This document shows positions 43,801 through 52,362 of a stretch of DNA of 64,000 bases, in pieces. A program made the position numbers and the translations under genes. The DNA comes from Sphingomonas_R arantia (GTDB taxonomy: Bacteria; Pseudomonadota; Alphaproteobacteria; Sphingomonadales; Sphingomonadaceae): NCBI RefSeq assembly GCF_042682045.1, contig NZ_JBHUGS010000003.1:248001-312000 (forward strand), read 5' to 3'. The notes below the pieces were generated by a model that was not told the origin of the DNA, ran no database searches, and was given only the letters and a program-made list of their open reading frames with translations. Position 1 is the stretch's first letter. Each line of letters begins with the position of its first letter.

Positions 43801-45074
43801 ATCCCGCCCGCGACATCGCCCACCCCGGTCACGCGCCGCGCGGTCAGCCGGATCGGTACCGCCACCGGCCCGTTCGGCGACAGCCGTCCGCGCCCCGCAG
43901 CACGCACATCCTCGAACCCGGTCGCATCGAACGCCAGCCGCGGCGCGGTCGCCAGATAATCGAACGCCGCGGTCTTGAACGGACCGTCCAGCGTCAGTTT
44001 CAGGCTGATCTTCTGCCCCGTCATGTTCGGGAACAGCGCGGCGGGCTGCAACAGGTCGGCGCGCACCGCCATCGCCCCGAACCGGCTGCGCGTCAGGTCG
44101 ACCGCGCCCTTTGCATCCAGCATCAGCGCCCGGCTGCGCAGCTTGATCTCACCCGCCAGCCGCCGATCGACCAGCGTCCCCGACCCGCGCACCGTCACCG
44201 ATGGCGACGACAGCCGCTGCAGCTTGCCCGACAGGAACGGCGCGGGCGCCACCCGACCGTCCAGCGCATAACGCCCCGCCGCCGCGCGCAACGCCAGCTG
44301 GCCGATCGACCGCCCGGACAACGTCGCCTGCGCCCGCCCGCGCCAGTCGGTCCAGCGCCCGTCCCCGTCGATCCGCAACGTCACCGGCCGCGGCGTGCCC
44401 AGCCAGCGCCCCGCAACCGACCCGGCCGGCGCATCCAGCGCGACGTCGACATCGAACCGGTCGCTGTCCGGCCGCGCATCCAGCCGCACGCGCAGATTAT
44501 CGCCGCCCGCCTTGCCCGCGCGCGTCACCGCGGCGTCGAGCATCACCATCGCCCGCCCGTCGCGGATATCGGCAGACCCCGTCATCCGCCCGGCGCGCAC
44601 CCGCCCGCCGGTGATCCCTGCGCCCAGTTCCAGCCGCGTGATCGCCAGCCGCCCGACGCGCAGGTCGAACGACGGCAGCACCGCCGGCTCCGCACTCGCC
44701 CGCAGCACCGGCAACCGGTCCAGCGTCACCAGCGGCGCGGACAGGATGTTGACGTCCAGCACGTTGCGCATCCACGCCGCCGGGTTCCAGTCGAGCCGCA
44801 CCTCGGGCGCCTCCAGAAACTGCCCCTTCAGGTCGTAGAGCCTGAGGTCGCGGATCGTCGCGCGGTTCCAGATCGATCCGTCGATCCGCCCGATCCGCAC
44901 ACGCAGGCCGGACTTGATCGGCAAGGCCGCGATCCGGTCGGTCAGGAACCGGTGCCCCGGCCCGGTATCGATCGCCCACACCGTCACCAGCGCCAGCGCG
45001 GCGAGCGCCAGCAACAGCCCGCCCAGCCAGCGCAACGGCCGGAACCGCGGCTTGCGCGCGACCGCGTCGCTCAA
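40893..45074 (-). CDS. tamB: Translocation and assembly module inner-membrane protein
   Basis: 1393 residues. One N-terminal membrane helix (LGGLLLALAALALVTVWAI) is followed by a very long repetitive beta-rich region, ending in the DUF490/TamB domain (LRGNYEFAGRRFDIDRGSIRFQ, LSRLLFGSSITTLSAPEALQL). With TamA it spans the periplasm for outer-membrane protein or lipid transfer. The ATG overlaps the tamA stop (ATGA). Confidence 0.94.
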   Translation of the reverse strand: MSDAVARKPRFRPLRWLGGLLLALAALALVTVWAIDTGPGHRFLTDRIAALPIKSGLRVRIGRIDGSIWNRATIRDLRLYDLKGQFLEAPEVRLDWNPAAWMRNVLDVNILSAPLVTLDRLPVLRASAEPAVLPSFDLRVGRLAITRLELGAGITGGRVRAGRMTGSADIRDGRAMVMLDAAVTRAGKAGGDNLRVRLDARPDSDRFDVDVALDAPAGSVAGRWLGTPRPVTLRIDGDGRWTDWRGRAQATLSGRSIGQLALRAAAGRYALDGRVAPAPFLSGKLQRLSSPSVTVRGSGTLVDRRLAGEIKLRSRALMLDAKGAVDLTRSRFGAMAVRADLLQPAALFPNMTGQKISLKLTLDGPFKTAAFDYLATAPRLAFDATGFEDVRAAGRGRLSPNGPVAVPIRLTARRVTGVGDVAGGILANLSVAGQVQATARTLTGTGLAFDSDKLKGKLALRVDLVTGRYDVTISGQLRRYLIPGLGIVEVTSDLSVVPDPSGRGTRVEGRGQGRVLRLDNAFLAGLAGGLPRIDTRLVRDRDGVLRFSDLVLTAPTITIRGTGMRRRDGTFQFAGSGRQARYGAFDIGLDGDISRPRVELLLAAPADPLGLAAVRATLLPDAGGYQWQAAGGSTLGPFAGRGRIDLPSGAPAVVRVAALNVSGTTAVGALRSDPGGFTGVLTTAGGGIDGRLLFSPVGDVQRIEMHLGFAAARLAMAVPVELRRGKLDAVLLLDPAGTSVEATATAAGARRGDVSIARIAGNARLRGGRGTVRASVAGSRGRAFEFQTVAQVAPDRIELIGSGTLDRKAIRLSRPAVLTREGDGWRVAPTALTYDGGTATVGGRFGAGDATVDATLARMPMSLLDLAFPQLGVSGLASGQLTYRLPGGGQVPTGRADLRIRGLTRSGLVLSSRPIDVGLAMVLDARGLAARSVVASGGAIIGRAQGRIGPLGGGAGLAERLRAAPIFAQLRYTGPADTLWRLTGVETIDLSGPVAVGADIGGRVSSPVIRGSIRTSGARLESAVTGTVIQGIVAAGRFDGSRLVMDSFRGATPRGGTVAGRATFDLAAARGFGMDIALDANKAVLLARDDIGATVTGPLRIQSDGVGGTISGTVKLDQSRYRLGRAAAASIPRLNVREINRPDDVSDLPAATAPWKLDLKADARTRMIVSGLGLDSEWRAQLGIAGTVDSPQITGRADLLRGNYEFAGRRFDIDRGSIRFQGETPVDPVLDIVANANIQGLSASIRVSGTGLRPQVDFSSVPALPEDELLSRLLFGSSITTLSAPEALQLAAAVASLRADGGGGMNLNPINAIRRAAGLDRLRILPADVATGQGTSVAAGKYIGRRTYLEVITDGQGYSATRLEYRITRWLSLLSTISTVGRQSANVRVSKDY

Positions 45075-47089
45075 AACGCCTGCCCCAGCGAGACATAGAC
45101 CGCGACCCGCGCCTCGCCGCGCCGGCGGTTGAGCGGCGTGCCGACATCGACCCGGATCGGCCGGAAATTCGTATAATAACGCGCGCCGATCCCGGTGCCG
45201 AAGCGCAGCCCCGTGAAACGCGGCAACGGCGAGGTGTAGAGATTGCCCGCGTCGAGGAACGGCACGATCCCGAAATCGCCGACCCGCACGCGCGCCTCGA
45301 TCGAAAACTCGGTCAGGCTCCGCCCGCCGATCGGGTCCCCGTCGATATCGACCGGCCCCACCGCCTGATAGCCATAGCCGCGGATCGACGCGCCGCCGCC
45401 CGCGTAGAACCGCCGCGACGGCGCGATGCTGTCGCGCTCCGCCCCCACGATCGTGCCCAGCCGCGTCCGCCCCGCGATCGTCACCGCCTTGGTGACGGGC
45501 AGATACGCGCTGCCGTCCACCTGCGTCCGGGCATAGCTGAACGTCCCCGACTGCAACGACAGTTCGGGCGACAGCCGCCCCGACAGCCGGAACCCGCGCG
45601 TCGGGTTCAGCAGGTCGTCCGACCCGTCATAGCCGAGCGTCCCCGGCAGGGCCGCGATCAGGAACGTCCGGCGCCGCGCCTGGCCGGTCGCCACGATCGT
45701 GTCGCGCTCGTCCGACGCGAGCAGTTCCGCGCCGACGCTCCAGGTCCAGGTCTTCTGCCAGATGATGTTGCTCTGCCGCTCCAGCCCGCCGGACAGCTGG
45801 AAGGTCCGCGCGTCGTACGCGTTGCGGTTGATGTTCGCCGCCGTCACGTTCGCAGTCAGCACGCGGTCGCGCGCCTTGAAGTTGTTGCGGCGCAGCGACA
45901 CGCCCGCCTGCTGTTCGCGCGTCCCCAGCACGCCGCGCACCGTCACCGCCCCCTCGGGCGCGATCAGGTTGCGGTGCGTCCAGCTGACCTCGGTCGAAAT
46001 GCCCTCGCCCGTGCCATAGCCCGCCGTCCCGGCGATCGTCCGCGGCGGCGCGGGTTCCAGCGTCGTGGCGATATCGACCGTCCCGGCATCCGCGCCCGCC
46101 ACCGGTACGGCCTTCAGCGTGGACACCAGCCCGGTCTGGATCAGTGCGCGGCGATAATCCTCCAGCAGCGCCGCGTCATAGGGCTGGCCCGGCCTGAACC
46201 GCGCGATCCGGCCGAGATGCTTGGCACTGAACAGCGGCGATCCCTCGACCCGGATCATGCCGAACCGCTGCGCCACGCCGGGGTTCACCGCGATCGCCAG
46301 CGTCGCGGTGCGCGTATCGTGATCGATCACGACCTCCGGCTCCGCCACCGTCCCGAACGCGAACCCCTGCCGCCCGAGCGCGGTCTTCAACGCATCGCCC
46401 GCCGCCAGCACCTTTTCCGCATCGACCGGCTGGCTCTTGGTGACGCCGTACGCATCGGCCAGCACGGGCGCCTTGCCCCCCGCCGCCGAGAGCCCCGGCA
46501 ATTCCACATCCGCGAACCGGTACAACGCCCCCGGATCGGCGGTCAGCGTCACGACCACCCGGCGCGTCGCGGGATCGGCCTCCACCCGCGCATCGACACT
46601 GGCGTCGTAATAGCCGTAGGAGCGCAGCAGTTCGGTCAGCACCCCCTCATCCTCCCGCGCGCGCCGCTCGATCTGCGCGACGTTGGCCGGCGATCCCGAT
46701 CCCTGGACCAGCGCGGACGCGATATCGAACCGCGGTCGCAACCGCGCATCGCCGACACCGTTCAGCCCGTCCAGCACGATCCGGTAGCGCTGCTCGGCCG
46801 CCGCATCGACGACACCCGCCCCGCGCCCCGTCGCCGCCGCGGCCGCCCCGGCCTCGGTCGGATCCGACACCGCCAGATCGGGCCAGGCGACGCCCAGGTC
46901 CGCCATTGGCGCCAGCGGTGAATTGGGATCGAGCAACTCGACCGGGCCCGGCGCGACCGGCTCCGGAACGGCCGCCGGGGCGGGCTGCGACGCAGGCGAC
47001 GGAGCTTGCGCGGCCAGCGCCGCCGGTTGTGCCAGCAGGGCGGCCATCGCGAAACAGGCGTGCTTGCGCCGCGGGCTGACGGGAACCAT
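45071..47089 (-). CDS. tamA: Translocation and assembly module outer-membrane protein (BamA/TamA family)
   Basis: 672 residues. A signal peptide is followed by a Pro/Ala-rich linker, POTRA domains (for example GALYRFADVELPG) and a C-terminal 16-strand barrel with the family loop (YAGGGASIRGYGYQAVGP) and a terminal aromatic (VYVSLGQAF). Partner of TamB, in the same operon. Confidence 0.94.
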   Translation of the reverse strand: MVPVSPRRKHACFAMAALLAQPAALAAQAPSPASQPAPAAVPEPVAPGPVELLDPNSPLAPMADLGVAWPDLAVSDPTEAGAAAAATGRGAGVVDAAAEQRYRIVLDGLNGVGDARLRPRFDIASALVQGSGSPANVAQIERRAREDEGVLTELLRSYGYYDASVDARVEADPATRRVVVTLTADPGALYRFADVELPGLSAAGGKAPVLADAYGVTKSQPVDAEKVLAAGDALKTALGRQGFAFGTVAEPEVVIDHDTRTATLAIAVNPGVAQRFGMIRVEGSPLFSAKHLGRIARFRPGQPYDAALLEDYRRALIQTGLVSTLKAVPVAGADAGTVDIATTLEPAPPRTIAGTAGYGTGEGISTEVSWTHRNLIAPEGAVTVRGVLGTREQQAGVSLRRNNFKARDRVLTANVTAANINRNAYDARTFQLSGGLERQSNIIWQKTWTWSVGAELLASDERDTIVATGQARRRTFLIAALPGTLGYDGSDDLLNPTRGFRLSGRLSPELSLQSGTFSYARTQVDGSAYLPVTKAVTIAGRTRLGTIVGAERDSIAPSRRFYAGGGASIRGYGYQAVGPVDIDGDPIGGRSLTEFSIEARVRVGDFGIVPFLDAGNLYTSPLPRFTGLRFGTGIGARYYTNFRPIRVDVGTPLNRRRGEARVAVYVSLGQAF

Positions 47090-47231
47090 GATGCCCCCTG
47101 CCTAGCGACGCAAACCGCGCCCCGCCAGCGGCTTCTACGCGCACCCGGTTCGACCCGGCGCACGAGGCCCCCCGGCCACCGCGACCCCCTCCCGCACACC
47201 GCACGACTGGCGCCGGTTCGCACATGCTGGC

Positions 47232-47420
47232 ATGAACATGGCCATGACACCCCCAGCCAGCCCACCCCGCTCCGGCGGCGGCGTCTTCCTTGCGCTCGGC
47301 GCGATCGTCGGCGCGGTGGCCGGCATGGCAATGGGCCAGACGACCGCCGGCCTGCTGATCGGCTTCGGCGCCGGCCTGCTCGTGGCGCTCGCCCAATGGA
47401 TGATCCAGCGCCGCGGCTGA
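47232..47420 (+). CDS. Small glycine-zipper membrane protein
   Basis: 62 residues. After a short Pro-rich start there are two glycine-rich hydrophobic helices (FLALGAIVGAVAGMAMG and GLLIGFGAGLLVALAQWMI) with glycine-zipper spacing, and a basic end. No known family beyond this pattern. Confidence 0.55.
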   Translation: MNMAMTPPASPPRSGGGVFLALGAIVGAVAGMAMGQTTAGLLIGFGAGLLVALAQWMIQRRG

Positions 47421-47437
47421 CCGAAGCCTAAACCCGC

Positions 47438-47484
47438 CCATCCCGAGCGAAGTCGAGGGACCCCGTCGAGCGCAGCCGAGACGG
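47438..47484. repeat. Repeat family B
   Basis: Second copy of CCATCCCGAGCGAAGTCGAG followed by GGACCCCGTCGAGCGCAGCCGAGAC, between convergent gene ends. Confidence 0.75.
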
Positions 47485-47490
47485 CCGACC

Positions 47491-48141
47491 TTACCCCAAA
47501 CGCCGCCCGACCCACACGACCCGCCCCACCACCGTCACGTCCGCAAGCGCCCGCTCACCCGGATCGACCGCCGCGGGATTGTCGCTGGTCAGCACCACCC
47601 GCGCCGCATCGCCCGTCACCGCAACCCGTTTCACCACCAGCGCATCGTCGAGTCGCACCACGTGGATCCCGTCGCGCAGCGGCCGGTCCGCAGCACCGCG
47701 GTCCACCATGATCCGGTCGCCGTCCGCCAGCGTCGGCGCCATCGAATCGCCCGCCACCCGGATCATCGACAGCGCGGCGGGGTCGCCCCCGGCCAGCCCG
47801 CGCAGCGTGCGTTCGTCGAACGCGATCCCGCCCGCCGCGGCCTCGTCGCCCGCCACCGCCCCCGGCCCGGCCGACGCACCCACGTTGAGCATCGGCACCT
47901 GGCGCAACACCGGCGCCACCCGCTCCGGCACGGGCGGCCCACCGAACGCCGCCTGCGACACGCCGAAATAGCGCGCCAGCGTCGCGCGGTCCGCCTCGTC
48001 CAGCTTCCGCGGGCTCCCGCGCCGCACGAACTGCTGCACATAAGCTGGATTGCGCCCCAGCAACCGCGACAGCCCGGCAAAGTCCTCGCCACGCTCGCGA
48101 CACAGCCGTTCGATCGCGGCGCGGGGGTCTTCGTTATCCAC
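47491..48141 (-). CDS. S24-family (LexA/CI-like) transcriptional regulator
   Basis: 216 residues from the GTG at 48141 (GGAGA five bases upstream). N-terminal XRE-like part (LSRLLGRNPAYVQQFVRRGSPRKLDEA) and C-terminal S24 peptidase domain with Ser133 (VAGDSMAPTL) and Lys171 (ALVVKRV). The LexA-like autocleavage linker is around GASAGPGAVAG. It probably represses itself and the divergent small gene through the palindromes between them. Confidence 0.88.
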   Translation of the reverse strand: MDNEDPRAAIERLCRERGEDFAGLSRLLGRNPAYVQQFVRRGSPRKLDEADRATLARYFGVSQAAFGGPPVPERVAPVLRQVPMLNVGASAGPGAVAGDEAAAGGIAFDERTLRGLAGGDPAALSMIRVAGDSMAPTLADGDRIMVDRGAADRPLRDGIHVVRLDDALVVKRVAVTGDAARVVLTSDNPAAVDPGERALADVTVVGRVVWVGRRLG

Positions 48142-48148
48142 GGATTCT

Positions 48149-48180
48149 CCTACCGCTAGGATTTTTCCTAGACAAGTAGG
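48149..48180. promoter_or_regulatory. Nested palindromic operator of the S24 regulator
   Basis: CTAGGA-TTTT-TCCTAG (48156-48171) is a perfect dyad, flanked by the outer pair CCTAC (48149-48153) and GTAGG (48176-48180). A third CTAGGA half-site (48221-48226) overlaps the ribosome site of the divergent gene. A likely binding site for the S24 regulator. Confidence 0.7.
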
Positions 48181-48235
48181 AATTGATTGAGAACAAAGCA
48201 CGAACATAATCACCGGGACGCTAGGAGCGAGCACC

Positions 48236-48418
48236 GTGCATCTGTTGTCGACGATCGAACGCCATCTCCGCCGCACCGGCCTGCCCCCGACGCGATTCGG
48301 GCGGGAGGCGGTCGGCGATCCGCGCTTCGTGACGGACCTGCGCCGCGGCCGCGAACCACGCCCGCGCACCATCGCGCGCGTCGTCGCCTATCTCGCCGCA
48401 CAGGATGCCGGCCGATGA
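48236..48418 (+). CDS. Small HTH-like protein divergent from the S24 regulator
   Basis: 60 residues from a GTG with AGGAG eight bases upstream. RTGLPPTRFGREAVGDPRFV and DLRRGREPRPRTIARVVAYL look like a compact XRE-type helix-turn-helix. Likely controlled with the S24 gene through the shared operator. It is coupled to the next gene (ATGA overlap). Confidence 0.7.
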   Translation: MHLLSTIERHLRRTGLPPTRFGREAVGDPRFVTDLRRGREPRPRTIARVVAYLAAQDAGR

Positions 48419-48717
48419 TGATGGCTCCCTTGCGCGGCCCCGAGCCCGGCCGACTGCTCGCCGCCGCCCTGCTCGCGCGGCTCCCCGCCGGCACGCAGCT
48501 ACTCGAACAGGATTGCACGCCCTGGGCCAGCGCGACGTTCGTCGGCACGCGCCACCGGCTGCTGTTCAGCTGTCCCGACCGGCCCGCGGCGGATGCGTTC
48601 GCCGCGACCGTGGCGGAGGACGACTTCGCGCTGCGCGGTCACCTGCTCGCCGGCATCACCGCCGATGCGGACGCCGACACTTTGCTGGTGGAGGCCCTGA
48701 CGTTGGTCGAGGCCTGA
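48415..48717 (+). CDS. Hypothetical protein
   Basis: 100 residues. Three in-frame ATGs in a row open the gene (48415, 48418, 48421). The core (LLAAALLARLPAGTQLLEQDCTPWASATFVGTRHRLLFSCP) mixes strands and helices, followed by a C-terminal acidic tail. No family recognised. Coupled to the HTH-like gene. Confidence 0.65.
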   Translation: MMMAPLRGPEPGRLLAAALLARLPAGTQLLEQDCTPWASATFVGTRHRLLFSCPDRPAADAFAATVAEDDFALRGHLLAGITADADADTLLVEALTLVEA

Positions 48718-48727
48718 CGCGCGGCGC

Positions 48728-49489
48728 TCAGCGCCCCGCCGTCATCCGCCGCAGTTCGTCCAGCGCATCGCGCAACCCGCCATCGGCGGCCGCCTGCTGC
48801 GCCATCGCACCACCGCCGCGCCGTTCCAGCCCACGCTCCAGCCGCGCCATCAACGCCGCGATCGTCTCCTTCTCCGGCACCAGATCGTGCTGCGGATCGA
48901 TCACCGCGTTGTCGTCAGCAACATCCGGCGCGACGCTCGCATAACTCTCATCCAGCAACAGCGTGTCGGGGTCGTCCACGACCTCCTCCGCCACCGGTAC
49001 CACGGGCGCCACGAACAGCGGCGGCCGCCCGAACGGCAGCGGTTCCGGATCGATATCGTCCATCGGCGTGCCCAGGTCGGATGCCGCGAACAACGGCCGC
49101 CGGGCGGGCGCATCCGGATGCGCATCGGCCCGACGCAGCTGCGGCGCCGGCGCGGGCGCCTCGACCTCCTCCGGCGCGAACAGGTCGATCTGCAGCTCCG
49201 CCTCGACCGGCTGCCGCGGGTTCTCCAACCGGTGGAACAGCCACCACACCGCGCCGCCGGCGATCAACGCCGCCGCCAGCATCAGCACCGCGCGCGGCGT
49301 CGTCCCGAACGACCCGACCCGCGCGATCAGCGGCGCGACCCCGGTCATCCCCACCGCGCGCACCATGACCGCAGCCGGCACCGCGAACGCCAGGAACGAC
49401 GCCGCCGCGGCGGTCAGCAGCGCCATCGGCACCGCCAGCGGGGTCCGTTCGATCGCGTCGATCATGCGACGCGCATTCGGCCTGGTCAT
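48728..49489 (-). CDS. Membrane protein with long cytosolic tail
   Basis: 253 residues from the ATG at 49489 (AGGA upstream). Two N-terminal helices (PMALLTAAAASFLAFAVPAAVMV, AVLMLAAALIAGGAVWWLF) are followed by a ~150-residue Pro/Ala/Asp-rich tail that ends in a basic-helical stretch (LMARLERGLERRGGG). No family recognised. It lies 11 bases behind the glycosyltransferase gene and may serve the polysaccharide system. Confidence 0.65.
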   Translation of the reverse strand: MTRPNARRMIDAIERTPLAVPMALLTAAAASFLAFAVPAAVMVRAVGMTGVAPLIARVGSFGTTPRAVLMLAAALIAGGAVWWLFHRLENPRQPVEAELQIDLFAPEEVEAPAPAPQLRRADAHPDAPARRPLFAASDLGTPMDDIDPEPLPFGRPPLFVAPVVPVAEEVVDDPDTLLLDESYASVAPDVADDNAVIDPQHDLVPEKETIAALMARLERGLERRGGGAMAQQAAADGGLRDALDELRRMTAGR

Positions 49490-49499
49490 TCGCCTGTCC

Positions 49500-50705
49500 T
49501 CATATCCGTCCGCGACTCGCCAACCTTTGGTAAACGGGATCATAGCGTGATATATTTTCCGACCAGTTACGATCCCGTTCAACAAATGCCCGCGCCGTCG
49601 CGCGCCGCGCCTCCCATCCGCTGCGATCGGCCAGCAACGCGGCCAGCGCCGCCGCCAGCGCCGCAGGATCGTCCGGCGGGAACAGCGTGCCAGTCACCCC
49701 GTCCTCGATCAGCTCGCGGTGCCCGCCGACGTCCGACGCCGCCACCAGCCGGCCCTGCGCCATCGCCTCCAGCGGTTTCAGCGGCGTCACCAGATCGGTC
49801 AGCCGCATCCGCTTGCGGGGATACGCCAGGATGTCGATCAAACCGTAATAGGCCTCCACCCGGTCATGCGGCACGCGTCCGACGAACCGGATGCGGTCCG
49901 CCACCGGCGATGCCGCCGCCTGCGTCCGCAACGCCGCCTCCATCGGCCCGCCGCCGACCATCAGCAGCATCGCCGCCGGCCGCGCCGCGACCAGCGCGGG
50001 CATCGCCGCGATCAGGTCGTCCAGCCCTTCATAATCGTAGAACGACCCGACGAAGCCGATCACCTCGGCCCCATCGAGCCCTAGTTCCGCCGCCAGCGCC
50101 CGGTCCGGCGGCGGCGGCGACCCGAACAGCCCCAGGTCCACGCCGTTGGGCGACACCATGATCTTGTCCGCCGGTATTCCGCGCGCCACCAGGTCGCTGC
50201 GCAATCCCTCGCAGATCACCGCGACCGCGTCGGCCCGCTCCACGGCACGCGTCTCCAGCCAGCGGATCGCGCGATATTTCAGCGATCCTTCGGTGCCCGT
50301 CCCGTTGCCGACCGCCGCATCCTCCCAGAATGCGCGGATCTCGTACAGCAACGGCAACCCACGCCGCCGCGCCACCCGCCCGCCCGCGATCGCGGTCATC
50401 ACCGGCGAATGGGCGTGCAGGATATCGGGCTTCCACGTCGCCGCCAGCGCATCGACCTTGCGTTCCAGCGCGGCGATGTCGCGCCACTCGCCGATCGGCG
50501 ACGGCGCGCGCGATCCGCTGCCCGCGCGGTGGAAGCGCAGCCCGTCGACCACCTCCTCCGTCGGCCCGGCCGCCACATGGCGCGACCCGGTCACCGCCAT
50601 CACGTCCCACCCACGCGCCACCTGCGCCTTCAAGATCGCGCGGGTCCGGAACGTGTAGCCGCTGTGCATCGGCAGGCTATGATCGAGGATATGGAGAATA
50701 CGCAT
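49500..50705 (-). CDS. Exosortase-A-associated glycosyltransferase, GT4 (Daro_2409-like)
   Basis: 401 residues from the ATG at 50705 (a TTG lies two codons upstream). The start MRILHILDHSLPMHSGYTFR is the signature opening of the Daro_2409-type family that accompanies exosortase A. GT4 features include EIRAFWEDAA, VSPNGVDLGLF, FVGSFYDYEGLDDLI and KPLEAMAQGRLVAASDVGGHRELI. It transfers a sugar in exopolysaccharide or glycoprotein assembly; specificity unknown. Divergent from the O-ligase gene. Confidence 0.88.
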   Translation of the reverse strand: MRILHILDHSLPMHSGYTFRTRAILKAQVARGWDVMAVTGSRHVAAGPTEEVVDGLRFHRAGSGSRAPSPIGEWRDIAALERKVDALAATWKPDILHAHSPVMTAIAGGRVARRRGLPLLYEIRAFWEDAAVGNGTGTEGSLKYRAIRWLETRAVERADAVAVICEGLRSDLVARGIPADKIMVSPNGVDLGLFGSPPPPDRALAAELGLDGAEVIGFVGSFYDYEGLDDLIAAMPALVAARPAAMLLMVGGGPMEAALRTQAAASPVADRIRFVGRVPHDRVEAYYGLIDILAYPRKRMRLTDLVTPLKPLEAMAQGRLVAASDVGGHRELIEDGVTGTLFPPDDPAALAAALAALLADRSGWEARRATARAFVERDRNWSENISRYDPVYQRLASRGRI

Positions 50706-50802
50706 GGGCAACTCTGTGCCATGACGGCGCTTAACGACGTGTCAACCGCTGGACGATATCGTCGACCCGACCACGCAGCCGATCCGGAAAGGGGAACAGG
50801 CC

Positions 50803-50922
50803 ATGATCGACCTGTTCTCGCTCGCGCTCAGCCACGGCCTGCTGCTGTTCGCCGCATGGCGCATCGTGCGGCGGCCGGATCTGGACCGCGAGCCCGAACG
50901 CCCGGGCACGCCCGATGCGTGA
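50803..50922 (+). CDS. Tiny membrane protein ahead of the O-ligase
   Basis: 39 residues: MIDLFSLALSHGLLLFAAWR, then IVRRPDLDREPERPGTPDA. One hydrophobic helix with a charged tail. Its stop lies inside the start of the next gene (8-base overlap), suggesting coupling. A GGGGAACAGG stretch precedes the ATG. Not recognised. Confidence 0.5.
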   Translation: MIDLFSLALSHGLLLFAAWRIVRRPDLDREPERPGTPDA

Positions 50923-52276
50923 CCTCGGCCTCATCGGGTTCCTGACCGCGCTGATCCTGCTCGGGTTCCGCCGCCCGTTCCTGTTCGTGCTCGCCTATGC
51001 CTATGTCGACATCGTCTCGCCGCAGCGGCTGGCTTATTATCTGCTGAATTCGGTGCCGGTTTCGCTGATCTGCGTCGCGCTCGCGGTGCTCGGCTGGGCG
51101 GTGGCGGACGACAAGAGCGGCGCGCGGTTCGGCGTCCGCCAATCACTGATGCTCACGCTCCTGCTCTACTGTTTCTGGACGACGCTGACCGCCGATTTCC
51201 CGGTGGAAGCGCTCACCAAATGGGGCTGGGTGTGGAAGGCGATGGCCTTCGCGATTTTCCTGCCGCTCACGCTCCGCACCCGGCTGCGGATCGAATCGAT
51301 GGCGCTTTTCCTCGTGCTGTCCGCCTCGTCGATCATCGTGGTGGGCGGGATCAAGACGGTCGTGTCCGGCGGCGGCTACGGCGTGCTGAACCTCATGATC
51401 GACAACAATAGCGGCCTGTACGAAAGCAGCACGATCTCCGCCGTCGCGGTCGCGATCATCCCGCTCATCCTCTGGCTGGCGCGCTACGGCACGATCTACC
51501 CGCGCGGCAAGCTGGTCACCGCCTATGCTGCAGCACTTATCTTTGCCTGCCTGCTGATCCCGGTCGGGACGCAGGCGCGCACCGGGATCATCTGTATCGC
51601 GGCGCTCGCCGTCCTGATGCTCCGCTCGGTCCAGCGCCGCGTCCTGTACGTCGCGGGCATCGCGGTCGCGCTCAGCATCGCCGTGCCGTTCCTGCCCGAA
51701 AGCTACACGCAGCGGATGGACACGATCCAGGGCTACAAGGCGGACAACAGCGCCTCCACCCGCATCGCGGTGTGGAAATGGACGCTCGGCTATGTCGGCC
51801 AGCACCCGTTCGGCGGCGGGTTCGAGGCGTACCGCCAGAACCGTCTGGTGATCGACGAGGTCAAGACGACCGCCACCGCCGACGGCACCAGCACGTCCAC
51901 GACCCAGGCGTTCGATGCCGGCCGCGCCTATCACAGCAGCTATTTCGAAATGCTCGGGGAACAGGGCTATCCCGGCCTGATCCTGTGGCTCACGCTGCAC
52001 GCGCTCGGCCTGATCCGGATGGAGGTCCTGCGCCGCAAATATGCCCGCGCGGCGGAAGAGGACGGCTGGATCGCCCCGCTCGCCACCGCGCTCCAGCACG
52101 CTCACCTGATCTACCTGGTCGGCGCGCTGTTCGTCGGCATCGCGTTCCAGCCGTTCATCTACATGCTGGTCGGACTCGAAATTGGCTTCGACGCCTTCCT
52201 CCGCCGCACCCGTTCGCCGGCGAAGGTCGGGTTCGCAAGGCCAGCGCCGAAGGTTCGCAAACCACAGCCGGTCTGA
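50915..52276 (+). CDS. Putative O-glycosylation ligase, exosortase A system-associated
   Basis: 453 residues, about twelve membrane helices with a large periplasmic loop (residues ~270-330, GQHPFGGGFEAYRQNRL, AYHSSYFEMLGEQGYPGL), typical of Wzy/O-antigen-ligase-like proteins of the PEP-CTERM O-ligase family. It likely transfers polysaccharide onto a carrier or protein. It pairs with the divergent glycosyltransferase. Confidence 0.87.
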   Translation: MRDLGLIGFLTALILLGFRRPFLFVLAYAYVDIVSPQRLAYYLLNSVPVSLICVALAVLGWAVADDKSGARFGVRQSLMLTLLLYCFWTTLTADFPVEALTKWGWVWKAMAFAIFLPLTLRTRLRIESMALFLVLSASSIIVVGGIKTVVSGGGYGVLNLMIDNNSGLYESSTISAVAVAIIPLILWLARYGTIYPRGKLVTAYAAALIFACLLIPVGTQARTGIICIAALAVLMLRSVQRRVLYVAGIAVALSIAVPFLPESYTQRMDTIQGYKADNSASTRIAVWKWTLGYVGQHPFGGGFEAYRQNRLVIDEVKTTATADGTSTSTTQAFDAGRAYHSSYFEMLGEQGYPGLILWLTLHALGLIRMEVLRRKYARAAEEDGWIAPLATALQHAHLIYLVGALFVGIAFQPFIYMLVGLEIGFDAFLRRTRSPAKVGFARPAPKVRKPQPV

Positions 52277-52302
52277 CACGGGGGCCTCTACCCAACCCCC
52301 AA

Positions 52303-52360
52303 ACCCCGTTTGGTTCGAGCCTGTCGAGAACTCCGCGCTGGGTTCCCGACAGGCTTAACC
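52303..52360. repeat. Palindromic repeat family A
   Basis: GTTTGGTTCGAGCCTGTCGAGAAC followed by a degenerate inverted half, between the O-ligase and PfpI genes. Confidence 0.75.
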
Positions 52361-52362
52361 CC

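Noticed and set aside
42957..45098. Very long plus-strand frame opposite tamB
   Set aside because: Arg/Pro/Gln-rich composition and no motifs; shadow of tamB codon bias.
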